A stretch of 64,000 nucleotides of DNA. It comes from Tricholoma matsutake (taxonomy: Eukaryota; Basidiomycota; Agaricomycetes; Agaricales; Tricholomataceae). A program made the translations under genes and the position numbers. How positions within the stretch are numbered: the first letter of the stretch is position 1; every line of letters begins with the position of its first letter. The DNA is taken from positions 7,502,001 to 7,566,000 of the forward strand of contig AP026546.1 of the NCBI GenBank assembly GCA_026075535.2. The letters are read 5' to 3'. The notes beneath the pieces were generated by a model that did not search any database, had not been told where the DNA came from, and was given only the letters and a program-made list of their open reading frames with translations. This document shows positions 53,372-64,000 of this stretch, piece by piece.

Positions 53372-56300
53372 ATGTCCGACAAGTTTGACTTGCAAGAGGA
53401 GTATCAAGCTTTTCAGGATATTGACAGTTATGAGCTTCCCAACGAAGAAAGTATAGGCAATGAAGAACATGGTCGTCTTTTGGAAGGTGACTTGTTCGCC
53501 ACTCGTGGGTTGGTTGGTTGACTTGACGTTGCTTTAGCTGCTGTCGAAGCTGTGGCAGAGTCCAGCGATGCCATAACAGATGCGGAAGTGTTTGACGTGT
53601 ACAGATATCTTCTGAAGCACTCAGCAAGCGTACAGGGCGCGATCATGAGCAAGTTACTGGACTCCATCTCATCTGGATTGCAGGCTGAATTGGATGCTAC
53701 GATGCGAGATATCGAACAAGGAGATCAACAAGGGTATATGTCGCATAAAACCCCACTGGAGATGTATGCCTTTCTTTTGCAATGGTTCGTGACAGCTGCG
53801 GAAAAGGTCAAAGCATCGGACGACGACGAAGCTCTTCCCGCTCCGGCTGCGAAAGGTCGTAGAGGCAGAGGTGTCAAGGCTGGCGGTCGAGGGCCATCCA
53901 GGACAGTCTCACAGAAAAAGAGCGAGACCTGGACTTGGGTTGACCAAATTTCCCCAACACTCGCGCTGATCAGTAGAGTCCTTCGTCTTCAGACCCAAAG
54001 AATTTGGACGACCACGGCTGAGAGAGATGCCTTCGTTACGTGAGTCTCCTTATCTCCCTTCGGGATACCATCTGATAAACAGGGATAATATAGATGTATG
54101 ACGCGACCTGCGTATCATATCACAGAAAGTGAACAGTATATGAAAGTACAAGAAATCAAGCTGGGCGTCTACAAAATCATCTGCCTGGCTGTCAAGCACC
54201 ATGGCCACTCGCTTGCTGTGCAGATTACGATCATGCAGTCGTTGCAGTTCTACGAGCATCTATCAGAACCCATGGCCGAATGCTTGACTATTCTTGCAAA
54301 GGAATACGATCACGCTCAGCTTGGGGACGAGATACTTCGCGAGATCGCAGCGAAAACATTTAATGCGCAAGACGTAAAGGGTCCACGAACATTTGCCAGA
54401 TTCCTCACTCGATTCGCAGAGCTCGCCCCAAGGGCGATTCTAAAGCAACTCAGCCTTCTCCTCGGACAGTTAGATTCAGATGTAGGCGTTGCCATTTTGG
54501 CTGTCCTTGAGCTGTGCTTATTCTCCTTAGTCATATCCAATGCGGATTGCCATCGTCGAAGTGCTCGGACATCTCATTGCCGAACTTGTTGACGCCGAAG
54601 CTGACGATGGAGCCGACAAGGGGCAGGCCCAGAAGCAGATCAATGGATTGTATGATCTTCTTCTGGAGCGCATCATGGACGTCTCATCCTACGTCCGCAC
54701 CAAAGTCCTTTCGGTACTATCGAAATGTTGTGATCTGAAGCACAAGTTTCCGAAACAGCGCCTCGCGATTACACGCGCCGCCATTGCGGCATTAGAGGAC
54801 AAGGCTGCTACTGTCAGGAAAGGAGCAGGCGCGCTGCTGGTGAAGCTACTCGTCACACATCCATATGGGCTTATGCATGGCGGATTTTTGGAGCTTGACG
54901 TTTGGGAGGCAGAATATCAGGTTGTGAAGCGGGATCTAGCGAAAGTTGATGACGCCATGGGGAAGGCTGTTGAACGGACAGAAGGTGACGAAGAAGGTGA
55001 TGAGGAGGAGGATGGCGAGGGGGAAGAGGAAGGAGAGGAAGGAGAATCTCCTAAGAAGAAGAGGAAAAAGTAACTTTTGTTCATGTTATCCTACCTGTCG
55101 TATGTTGACGCTAAGTCATCAGGTCAAAGAAACTGGACGAGATGGACGTGGATGGCGAAGAAGAGCCGGAAGAGGACGACGGGGAGCAAGACACTGAAGA
55201 TGAGCCTTCGATGTCAATAGATGGCGAAGATAATGATGCTCCCAAGAAGTCGAAGAAGAAGAAGCTAGAACCGCGGAAGTCTCAACTCGATGTGGCTGCC
55301 CTCTCTAGTGAACAGGAGGCCCTTGCAGCTTTGCAAACTGACGAGATCCTCCACTTACGGTTGCGGAAGAAGTACTATGTCGAGGCACTAAATTTCATCC
55401 GACAAATTGAAGGTGCTATGGAAACGATGTGCAACTTGCTCGGTTCCACCAATAAACCCGAGGTGCTTGAAGCCATGGAATTCTTCCGGGTTGCCCACGA
55501 GTACAAGTTTAAGACTGCTATAGTAGGTCGTTCACAATACGAAAGTAGAACATACTGACATGTTTTGTGTTCTTCAGATGGGCATAAAAAAGATGCTGCA
55601 TCTCATATGGACCAAGGATAATACCACTTCTACGGCGGAGGATGGAAAGGAGGTGAAAGGGATTCGTTCGAGACTCTTGGAATGTTATCGAAATCTGTAT
55701 TTTGACGCCTTGCCAAACATGAATCCGAAGGAACAAGTCAACCGGATCGCGAAGAACATGGTGGAGTGTGTTTTCAGTTTAATTCTCAAACTAGCTGGTT
55801 TGAATTGTTTTCTAGACTAACTTACGATGCGACTCTCGCGGAGCTGACCAGTCTGGAAGAGATGATGAGAATCATGATGGACGAAGGATATGTCCACCAA
55901 GACATCATATCCAAGCTTTGGCAGATTTACAGTCAGTCCTGAGTGATCTTAACATCACCCCTTTGACATGTTCAAAATTCATCAGGTTCCGAACGACAAT
56001 TGGCCAAGCCTCAACGGCGAGGAGCCATCATCATCTTGGGGATGTTGGCGTTAGCGACCCGCAGTGTATTAAATGACAAAGTTGATGTCATGTTGAAAGT
56101 TGGTCTGGGTCCTTTCGGCAAGGTATGTGGTAGCCAATCTTGTTGAACTTATCCTGACAAATCGAAATAAGGCTGATTTGACTCTTGCTCGATATACCTG
56201 CGTTGCTCTACAACGTTTGAACGGCAGTGCGAAGAAAGTCAAAGGTACGCGGTCTACCATTAGTGATGAATATTATAACCAAATGTTTATCAGGCTCCTT

Positions 56301-58284
56301 GATCGACAAAAACTTGCGCTTTGAGATGGACAACCCCATCTTCCGGAAGCTGCAGGCTGCGGTCGAACTTCCGTGCCGAGCCAAAGACTGGTTCGGATTA
56401 GCAGAGCAAGCAATCAACACTATCTATGCACTCGGAGAACATCCCGATGTTCTTTGCAATGATCTTATCAAGAACCTGACGGTCAAAGCGTTCAGCCGGA
56501 CTCCGAAGTCAAAGTCTGAGTCACAGCCTCCGGTAGAAAAGGAACCTGAGGCGATGGACGAGGACCATCCTGGAGATACTACTCAAGCTTCTGATATTAC
56601 CGCTAATGGGCACGATGCTACTCAGGAAGACAATCAAAATGACCTGGGAGACGCTTTTGAGTTGAGCCAACTACTTTTCGTCGTTGGGCACGTTGCCATT
56701 AAGCATATCGTCTTCCTCGAGCTGGTCGAGCGAGAGTGGAAACGGCAGAAGGACGAGAAGCAAGCTGGTATGTGATACTTCGACATAGTAGGTTACTCTC
56801 ACTATATCACCTTCCCTAGCCGAGAAGAAAGCTGCCCGTGAGAACAACCAGCAGCCTTCCAAGGATGGCGAGGAGCTGGATCAGGTCGCGGGCAATGCGG
56901 AAGACGAAATCGGCGAACGCATTGCGGCCGTTCGAGAAACAGAGTTATTGTATGGACCCGAGTCATTGTTGGCTGTCTATGGCCCTATGATCGTCCATAT
57001 ATGCGGCAGCCCGCATAAATTCAAGGTGAGCTTTAGGATTCCTTCATAATAAACTCGAAGATAACTAATGATTGGGCAGAACCGGACGTTACGAGCCGCA
57101 GCGACACTGTCGTTTAGTAAATTCCTTTGCGTCAGTTCGCAGTTCTGCGACCAGCACCATCGGCTGCTTTTCAAAATTCTTGAGACATCGAAAGATGCGG
57201 ATATCAAGAGTAACATCGTCATTGCTCTCGGAGACGTCGCTGTTTCTTTCAGTAATATCATCGATGAGAACAGCAACGAACTTTACAAAGGCCTCTCTGA
57301 TACGGACCTAAGGGTCAAGAAGAATACGCTTATGGTACTAACTCACTTGATCCTCAATGGGATGATCAAGGTGAAGGGCCAGCTCGGTGAGATGGCCAAG
57401 TGTCTCGAAGATCCTGAACCCAGGATTGCGGATCTTGCAAAGCTCTTCTTCAAGGAACTTTCCAGCAAGGAGAACGCTATCTATAATAACTTGCCCGACG
57501 GTAAGAGATGCTCGATGCTTTCTTGCTCTTACCCATACTTTCTTCGTTCATTAGTGATCAGCCACCTGTCGACAGGCGAGCACGCTGTCGATGAAGAGAC
57601 GTTCAAGTGTATCTTGAAGTATATCTTCGCTTTTATTGAGAAAGTTAGTGGGAACGCGTGAAAATCGCCTGTCCTCGTATCTCATTTATGGTATAGGAAA
57701 AACAAGCAGAGAACATTATCGAGAAACTCTGTCAGCGATTCCAGCTCTCAGAGAATCCTCGCCAATGGCGCGACATTGCGTTCTGTCTCTCGTTACTCCC
57801 GTTCAAATCGGAACGATCAGTGAAGAAGCTCATTGAGGGCTTGCAGTTCTATCGCGACAAACTGCATGAAGGCCAAGTCTTTGATAGGTTCACAGAGATT
57901 CTCGCGAAGGTCTGTTTATTTTTTTGATAAAAGTTACTAGATCCTTACACTACTATGTATTTACTAGGCTCGTACCAACAAATCTAAAGACAAACCAGAT
58001 TCTGAACTTGACGAGTTCGAAAAGGCATGCGACAGGAAAAACGCGGTTGATTGGGCAAATGCTGACGTTGTAACCGTTATCAGATTCTCGAGGAACATAA
58101 GCTGCAGGGCGAGGAAGATCAAGCACTCGAAAAACGCGTCGGGAAGAAGAAAGCTGCCGCGAAGAAACGTGCTACGAGGAAAAGTGGAGCCAACCCTTCA
58201 CATTGACCCAAACATTGTAGCTGACCTATTATTTTTGAAGCGCGTGCCAAGAAGCCTGTCCAGGAAGAGGACGAATCAGAATGA
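53372..58284 (+). CDS. CND1: Condensin complex subunit 1 (Cnd1/Ycs4/CAP-D2), 17 exons, 1353 aa
   Basis: HEAT-repeat subunit of condensin I, which with SMC2, SMC4, the kleisin and the CAP-G subunit compacts chromosomes in mitosis. Exons: 53372-53486, 53538-54039, 54094-54481, 54531-55069, 55123-55522, 55578-55765, 55816-55931, 55986-56122, 56172-56244, 56294-56767, 56820-57025, 57080-57500, 57555-57643, 57697-57909, 57968-58024, 58084-58183, 58241-58284; 4062 nt with every phase consistent. N-terminus MSDKFDLQEEYQAFQDIDSY. Conserved C-terminal Cnd1 block: LRAAATLSFSKFLCVSSQFC, IKSNIVIALGDVAVSFSNII, LSDTDLRVKKNTLMVLTHLI, GMIKVKGQLGEMAKCLEDPE, RIADLAKLFFKELSSKENAI. Acidic and Lys-rich linkers (EEEDGEGEEEGEE, PKKKRKK) suggest nuclear localisation signals. 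The intron at 58025-58083 would start with GC. The last exon is the least certain. Length lies between yeast (1176) and human (1401). Confidence 0.93.
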
Positions 58285-58823
58285 AGACAATGACGTTGAA
58301 GGTTCAAGAAATATCTATTGCTTATGTATGCTCTTCTCTTCTCCATAGATCGCCACAGCCAAAGTATACACTCATACGATACCCAACCATAACCCTAATA
58401 AATGGGATAAAGAAAGATGTATGTTAAAATATTGCAAAATTGTTGCATGACAAAATGAGAGATGATGAATGAACGAAGGTCTGTAAGTTTAGTGATAATG
58501 AGTATAGGAGTCCGACACCGAGTATGTATCGGTATCCATAGCATGATAAAGAGCGTGGGCGGACCTAATAGGGTACACGCGAAACAAGCGAAAGGAGTGT
58601 GGAGGCTGTGGTGCCTTACAACGACAATACCAGCGGGCAGGCAGGCAGCGACGGCACGGGCATAAAGAAGCTTGGAGGCGGTGGTGACATTAGATGACAC
58701 GTAACATAAGTGTGCTCCAGGAATGGAATGTGTGGTATGGTATGGTTGTATGGTGTGGCATAGCGAGCTGGACGCATCGACCGTAGGAAGACCGAGTAAG
58801 GGAGCAAAAAAGCAGGAGAGGCA
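58285..58823. other. Convergent intergenic region
   Basis: Shared 3' flank of the condensin gene (+) and the phosphoinositide kinase gene (-). No reading frame with recognisable content was seen. Confidence 0.5.
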
Positions 58824-61015
58824 CTACTCAGCCTTGAACCGTTCCCCACCCCCACCTCCCCTCATGATAGCCTTCATGAAGGCCAAAAAGCGTTCTGAAT
58901 ACTCCGCCGGCGGCACTGGGCTTATTTTATGCTGCAAAAAAAGAATCAGGATTACCATAGCCGCTCAAGTAGAAACACTCACCCGATCCGCATTCAAGCT
59001 CTTCCAAAAATGTTCTGCCTTCTTAACGACAGTATACGGCGTCAAAATATCAATAACGCCCAGATAATAAATCGTATCCATCACATCATTCGCCTCGTCC
59101 GTTGCCCTCAGCCCTCCCTCGTCCTGGTAGAATATCAGATGCTGCTTGTCGCCTAGCTCCCCGTCGTCCGGGAGCATACTATCAAAAAGGCGCTTAGGGT
59201 CAGAGGTACGGTAAATCGCACGGCGCATCGCCACCGCCTCCGGGGAGGTCGTGTGCCCTCCGTGTCCCAGCCCATGTACATGCCCATGCCCGTGCCCCTG
59301 GCCACCGACCTTCCTGCGGTGCGGGGTATGCACCGGCAAGTCCGGTGAGAACACTTTGAGCGTGTTCCGGCGCACATTATCACGGTTCCCCCTCTGCATG
59401 TTATGTATCCCCACCAACAAGCTATAATCCATCACGTTCACACTCTTCAAAAACTCCTCATCTCGGCGGAGCTGCTCCTCCAATAATGCCCGTTTTTCAG
59501 GCCCAAGCTCGAGACTTTTCCCCCGGTTTATCCAGTTGAGGTCTTTGAGCACCGCGCGTGGTTTTTTCTGGGCCTTTTCTTCGGGGTACTCGCGGCCAAT
59601 GGTGCTTCCTTTGAGATCGTAGGTCTCGTGTATGTCGCGGTGCGGGGGAAAGAGATTGTTCATGATAACAAAGTGGATTTTACGGCCCCTGGGAAGCTTT
59701 ACGCGGTGAAGGCCGTAGAAGCGAGAGAGGAGAGTGTGAGGGTTGGATTTGACGTGATCGTAGTACTGCCGGAGGATACGCAGGAGGAAGAGATGCTCGG
59801 AGTGGTGGATGGTTTTAATGATGAAGCGGTAGTCACGGGAAAAGTAGAAGAAGGAACCTGATTTGCCTGGGGATCCGAGTTCGGAAAGGATATATTTTGA
59901 GGTTAGGGAGAGGAGGTAGTCAGCGGGGTCGAGGTGGAAGTGGTCTTCGCGGAGAGAGCGGAAGACCCAGGGCGCGTAGTCTTTGAACTTGAAATCGTAT
60001 TTCGCGGAGGGGGTGAGCTCGTTCCCGACGATGTCAAAAGAAAATTTGTGTCGTGCTGTAAAGTCTTCGTTCGTCAGCTCACGTTTAATTTTTGCTTGAC
60101 ACCGAGAAACCTAATACGATAGTTGATTAACGTGGAACGAAGGAAAGAGAAAAAACTCACGCCGATCCTGATTCCCGTTAACATATTGTACATGAGCACA
60201 TAATTGACATGACCTTCTCCGATGAGATTCCCAACAAGGACGACGTCCTGTTTCTCCTCCTTCCGTGTCAACTTAGCCTCTGCCTCTGCCTCTGCCTCCT
60301 GCTGCTGCTTCGCGCGCTTGGACATCCGTTCTCTCCTGATATTATCGGCGTGAATCTGGATGTCAGACTCGAGTTCCCCTGTCGATGCCACGGGAGGAAA
60401 CGTCGTTTGCTTGGGTGTGGAAGAGGTGGAGCCGGTGGTGTTGCGTCTTGTTGGTCGGTGAACGGGAAGCTGTGGTGGCTGAAGGTAGCCATCCGCGGAA
60501 AGATGTGCTGCTGATTTGGAGTATGTAGGGGTTAGTGGGTGGATGGAAGTTGATGGAGGCGTTGGTAACGACGTGAGGGTACGAAGTGAGGCTTTCGTGT
60601 CCGTTGAAGAGCGCTGAAGACGAGGTATGGGCTCTGGTTCTTCGTAGATAACTACGGTGTCCAGCTCTTGTTCTACACTGGCAGGAGGAGAAGGAGGAGG
60701 AGGGCCATGCTGGGAAAGCTGAGGGCCAGCCATGATTCGAGTAATGCCGTCGAGTTTAACGGTGTCCTCGAGTTCTGTAACTTGCAGAATGTGTATTTCC
60801 TGTGAACGGAGAGGATTCGAGTCGCGCATCGTGTGTATTGATGAAGACGCTGTCAAAGGAGCTGTTTGGAACGAGGCGGCTGACGAGGACACCATGCTTA
60901 GTCTGTTGTCCATGGGGTCGATGGACAGAGGAGAAGGAGAGTGCTGCGTTGTCGCTGCCGTTGCTGCCGTTGCTGCCACCGTCGTCGTCGTCGTTGCCAT
61001 CAACATGCTCGCCAT
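58824..61015 (-). CDS. MSS4: Phosphatidylinositol-4-phosphate 5-kinase (Mss4/Its3 type), 696 aa
   Basis: Makes PI(4,5)P2 from PI4P at the plasma membrane, controlling actin, endocytosis and cell-wall signalling. Exons 61015-60161, 60110-58983 and 58931-58824 sum to 2091 nt, all phase 0, with 50- and 51-nt introns. Residues 1-230 are Ala/Thr/Ser/Pro-rich and probably disordered, followed by a basic/Glu coil (RERMSKRAKQQQEAEAEAEA). The kinase domain spans about 265-690: GEGHVNYVLMYNMLTGIRIG, RHKFSFDIVGNELTP, a Gly-rich loop GSPGKSGSFFYFS (about 364), catalytic Lys in FIIKT (about 385), DLKGSTIGRE (about 450), MDYSLLVGIH (about 512), VIDILTPY and the specificity loop KKAEHFWKSL. A His/Gly repeat (GGQGHGHGHVHGLGHGGH) is inserted before the last third. 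The start chosen is the first ATG of a Met-rich cluster. Intact. Confidence 0.93.
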
Positions 61016-63114
61016 GAGCAAAACAAGTGGCTGTGCGCAATGTATCCCGAAACCCGGTTCTTACGCTTTAGCCCTTAGTCAAGTTTTAAAAATATCATCG
61101 CATACCGTTAGATACCGTTCAACGTTAGCGCTTGGGGTAGATAATAACCACGAATCCCGGAAGGAAAGAACACTTGACACCACCTTCCCGACACCATTAC
61201 CCCGGATCGACGATGAATACCAGTAGCGTTGTAGTACCTCCAGGGACCTATAACTCGTGCCCGGCACTGGACTCGGATAGTCACGGCCCCTAGAATCGCT
61301 AGTAGTACTAATACCTAACTATCCTAGCCCCACAACGAACAGCATCAGAGAGAAATGGATCGTAGCTAAGCGAGTTAGCCGAGTGATCTGTACCAGTCTG
61401 CACCGGTAAATACCAACACCCAATTTACTGATGAGATTTGCTACTTACGTAGGGCGTTGTATTTCGTTCGCCCACTTGACTGATGATCGCGGCCGATCAC
61501 GAATCAATTGCAAGCTGTACCTCAAAGAGAGCCCTCGGAGTTGCGCCTACGACTTTATAAATACCACTCCGAAAGGGTCTACTACTCCGAGTACGCAACA
61601 AGGTTCCGATATTATTAATATTGCCGTTGAGAAACTATTATCCAACGGATAATATATCATGGACACGGAGAGGCGAACTTTAAGAAAAAGGTCATTCAAC
61701 AGGGCCGCAGCGCCATGCATCAAAAAGAACGATATATATCATTACCATCTATCCAGAGCGCCTCCCAGAATGTAATAATTATGGTATCCCTCATCATTAA
61801 TTCCAACAATAATGATGGACATGGCCCAAGGCGTCTCCGATGCAGAGAAGGCAGTGGACTGCCTGCCTGATTGCAGACACCAGCGAGGAAGAATCAATAC
61901 AAATCAATGACAGGTAACACCGCCTCATCTATTCACATACTTAGCCACTAGTATAGAGATTAGCATCAATTATCAGAACCGTTGCTGTACTACATGCCTC
62001 TCAATCAAACCACTGGACAGATGTCCTAATTAGTCCAACAGGAATTGCATAGCATGGCCTTTGAAAGCGTCGTTTGCGACCAGATGGCAGCGTTCCCACC
62101 GAGACCTTGCAATCATCTTACCACACTAGACATGAGTTCCTAGCGGATTCACCAAGATCTCAAGTTCACGACACTGATCATGACAGCTAGGATTCAGCAG
62201 ACATAGTGAACATGATGAGAATCGACAAGTGTCTGCGTCCGCTTGTTCGCCATTGTTAATTACGCCTGCCAGTGATTCCAAGTGATGAGACATGGGATCC
62301 CATAAACGATCGGTGCATCTAGGATAATAGTGCCCTACAGCAGCGTAATATGACACTGGGAAGTATCGACCCACCTTCAGGCCACCTTCAGGTCAGTCGA
62401 GAGGTGAGAACGGAGTTTATGAAATTGTGACTCGATGGAGAACTTAACGGGGCATCACTAATAGTATGAGCTGGGTAGAGAAACTTACATAGTTAGCAAT
62501 GGGTTTTCCTGGATGAATAGCTTCTATTAGCATCTTCAGAAGTGGCATCGTCTTGATGCCAACACCCATAGTGTGGTAGCAGTGAAGGCACAGATTTTGA
62601 GATTCATCCACTGTCGGGAAATGTTGACCTGAGCAGCTTAGGGATGGGCGTCATTTTTGGGGCGACATCAGTGAAAGTGAGGCGGAATGACAAGGTTCAA
62701 TGGAAGACTTCAAGCTTGAGGCAAGCTTGAGGGGTTATAAGTGCGACATCCGATGAAGCTTCCATACAGCGTTGTGATGTTCGGATCGTGTTGAGACGTG
62801 ATCTTACAGGCTAACGAATGTCGATGTGATAGTAAATGAAAGCCTCGACATCCAGATAAGTCAATAGTAGTATAGCTTAGTACTCTGAGTCTAGCTTTGT
62901 ACAGGAGGCTCTGCTATTTGCTGGTCACGTGCTGGTCACGTCGTCTGTGACGACCGGCCCTCATGTAATAAATCTGACACGTACTAGTGGTGAAAGTTAA
63001 ACGTAAAGCGTTGTCGGCGCCTGGCAGTCTGCTTCTCTTGTTTGAGAACGATTGTCTTCTCATTAGAACAACAAGAGTCGAGTTAACGAGACTGGCATCT
63101 GCTGCGAACTCACG
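61016..63114. other. Divergent intergenic region of 2.1 kb
   Basis: Lies between the 5' ends of the kinase (-) and coatomer delta (+), so it holds both promoters. I see no conserved reading frame, tRNA or repeat. CACGTG-like sites (GGTCACGTGCTGGTCACGTC) occur near 62920-62941, about 180 bp before the coatomer ATG. Confidence 0.45.
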
Positions 63115-64000
63115 ATGGTTGGTCCTCTACATCTGATCCAGAGCTCTGCTTGAAACTCTCATAGGTTGTCCTTGCAGCTTCAATATGCACGAAAGGCGGA
63201 AAAGGTTTGTTCAAGCAAGTAATGCGACCTTCCTGACTGGACATTTTAATAGGCGTAATTTCACGCCAGTTCCGGGAGATGACGCGAACGAGAATTGAAT
63301 CTCTACTGGCATCCTTCCCTAAACTCATTCCTACCAATACCCAGCACACCTCAGTTGAAACAGCCGAAGTTCGCTTTGTTTATCAGCCTCTTGAAGACCT
63401 CTATATCCTCTTAATCACGAATAAAGCTTCGAATATTCTGCAAGACATCGACACGCTCCATCTATGTGCGCGTGTCGTTTCGGACATGTGCCGAAGTGCG
63501 GACGAGCGGGAGATATTGAAGAATGCATTTGAGCTTCTAGGTGCTTTCGACGAGGTTGTCAGCCTGGGATACCGGGAACCGGTCAACCTGATCCAAGTAC
63601 GGAACGTCTTGGAGATGGAAAGTCACGAAGAGAAGATACAGGAGATCATAGCCAGGGTAAAGTCCTGTTTCACCGCTACTTAATCCTTTCGTTCTTATCT
63701 TCTGTTGCAGAATAAAGAAGCAGAAGCGAAAGAGGAGCTCAAACGCCGTGCCAGGCAACTAGAAATGCAGCGTCGCGAGCAACAGCGCCGAACGGCAAGT
63801 ACGGGAGGCAGCAGCTATCTCGGTGGTAGCATGGGCAGTTACTCTCCGATTCCTCAACGTTTTGATACACCTGAAGTAACTGCATCCGTGTCACGCATCA
63901 ACACTTCATCGCCTGCTGCTCGTAGTCCCGCTTTCAAGGGCAGCGGAATGAAGCTGGGAACTAAAAAAACGAGGCAGGCGGAACTGCTAGATGCTCTGGG
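63115..64000 (+). CDS. RET2: Coatomer subunit delta, 5' part (runs off the right edge)
   Basis: Delta-COP, a COPI coat subunit for Golgi-to-ER and intra-Golgi vesicles. Four exons are visible: 63115-63117 (ATG only), 63165-63204, 63253-63656 and 63711 onward. They join to MVVLAASICTKGGKGVISRQ, then FREMTRTRIESLLASFPKLI, VETAEVRFVYQPLEDLYILL, ITNKASNILQDIDTLHLCAR and GAFDEVVSLGYREPVNLIQV, the longin domain of the adaptor small-chain type (residues 1-140). A coiled, Arg/Glu/Gln-rich segment follows (AKEELKRRARQLEMQRREQQ), then a Ser/Gly linker and GSGMKLGTKKTRQAELLDAL at the window edge, leading into the missing mu-homology domain. The single-codon first exon is forced by the perfect family match of M-VVLAAS. 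No damage seen. Confidence 0.93.

Noticed and set aside
52917..53456. 179-codon plus-strand ORF
   Set aside because: It overlaps condensin exon 1 in another frame and its upstream part has no recognisable content.
1..64000. CRISPR arrays, bacterial-type operons or riboswitches
   Set aside because: The DNA is fungal nuclear sequence; no regularly spaced direct repeats or prokaryotic signals were seen.

Overview
The window is nuclear DNA of a basidiomycete fungus, almost certainly an Agaricomycete (mushroom-forming). The genes are cut by many 49-79 nt GT-AG introns, the host proteins are typical fungal ones, and the mobile DNA includes families seen in mushroom genomes (DUF6589 protein, CxC5/CxC6-type cysteine-cluster protein, an Agaricomycete integrase-like protein, Tc1/mariner, hAT, Ty1/copia, Ty3/gypsy chromovirus). 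I cannot name the species.

Layout. 1-9.7 kb is repeat-rich: a decayed retroelement gag at the left edge, an open three-exon DUF6589 gene, a broken RecQ-like helicase fragment between inverted arms, a MITE-like element of about 570 bp, and about 1.9 kb with nothing recognisable. 9.7-13.2 kb is an intact 15-exon trehalose-6-phosphate phosphatase gene (TPS2 type).

14.4-45.1 kb is a transposon island of about 31 kb. A Tc1/mariner element carrying a second, unrelated gene sits inside a tandem repeat of about 365 bp. A putative element with a GRF-like/Cys-rich gene and a CxC5/CxC6-like gene follows. An old integrase-like gene is then broken by a hAT foldback element (itself split by a Ty1/copia element) and by a Ty3/gypsy chromovirus (itself split by a hAT element). 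Five of these insertions can be shown base by base from target-site duplications (TA, TTAAA, GCTAT, GAATGAAC, and a decayed 8-mer). The coding regions are broken largely by TGA codons where Arg (CGA) or Trp is expected, and LTR differences are nearly all transitions, often at CpG, as expected for a methylated, silenced island.

45.1-64 kb is mostly host genes: a three-RRM, RS-rich Gbp2/Hrb1-like mRNA-binding protein (+), a small four-exon gene (+), condensin subunit 1 (+, 17 exons, two MluI cell-cycle boxes before its ATG), a phosphatidylinositol-4-phosphate 5-kinase (-), and the 5' part of coatomer delta (+), which runs off the right edge. They serve unrelated housekeeping roles: trehalose metabolism, mRNP packaging, chromosome condensation, phosphoinositide signalling and retrograde vesicle traffic.

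Exon boundaries were chosen by eye from GT/AG sites, reading phase and family conservation. The summed exon lengths of the four complete host genes and of the DUF6589 gene are multiples of three, which supports the models. Family assignments rest on recognised motifs, not on a database search.
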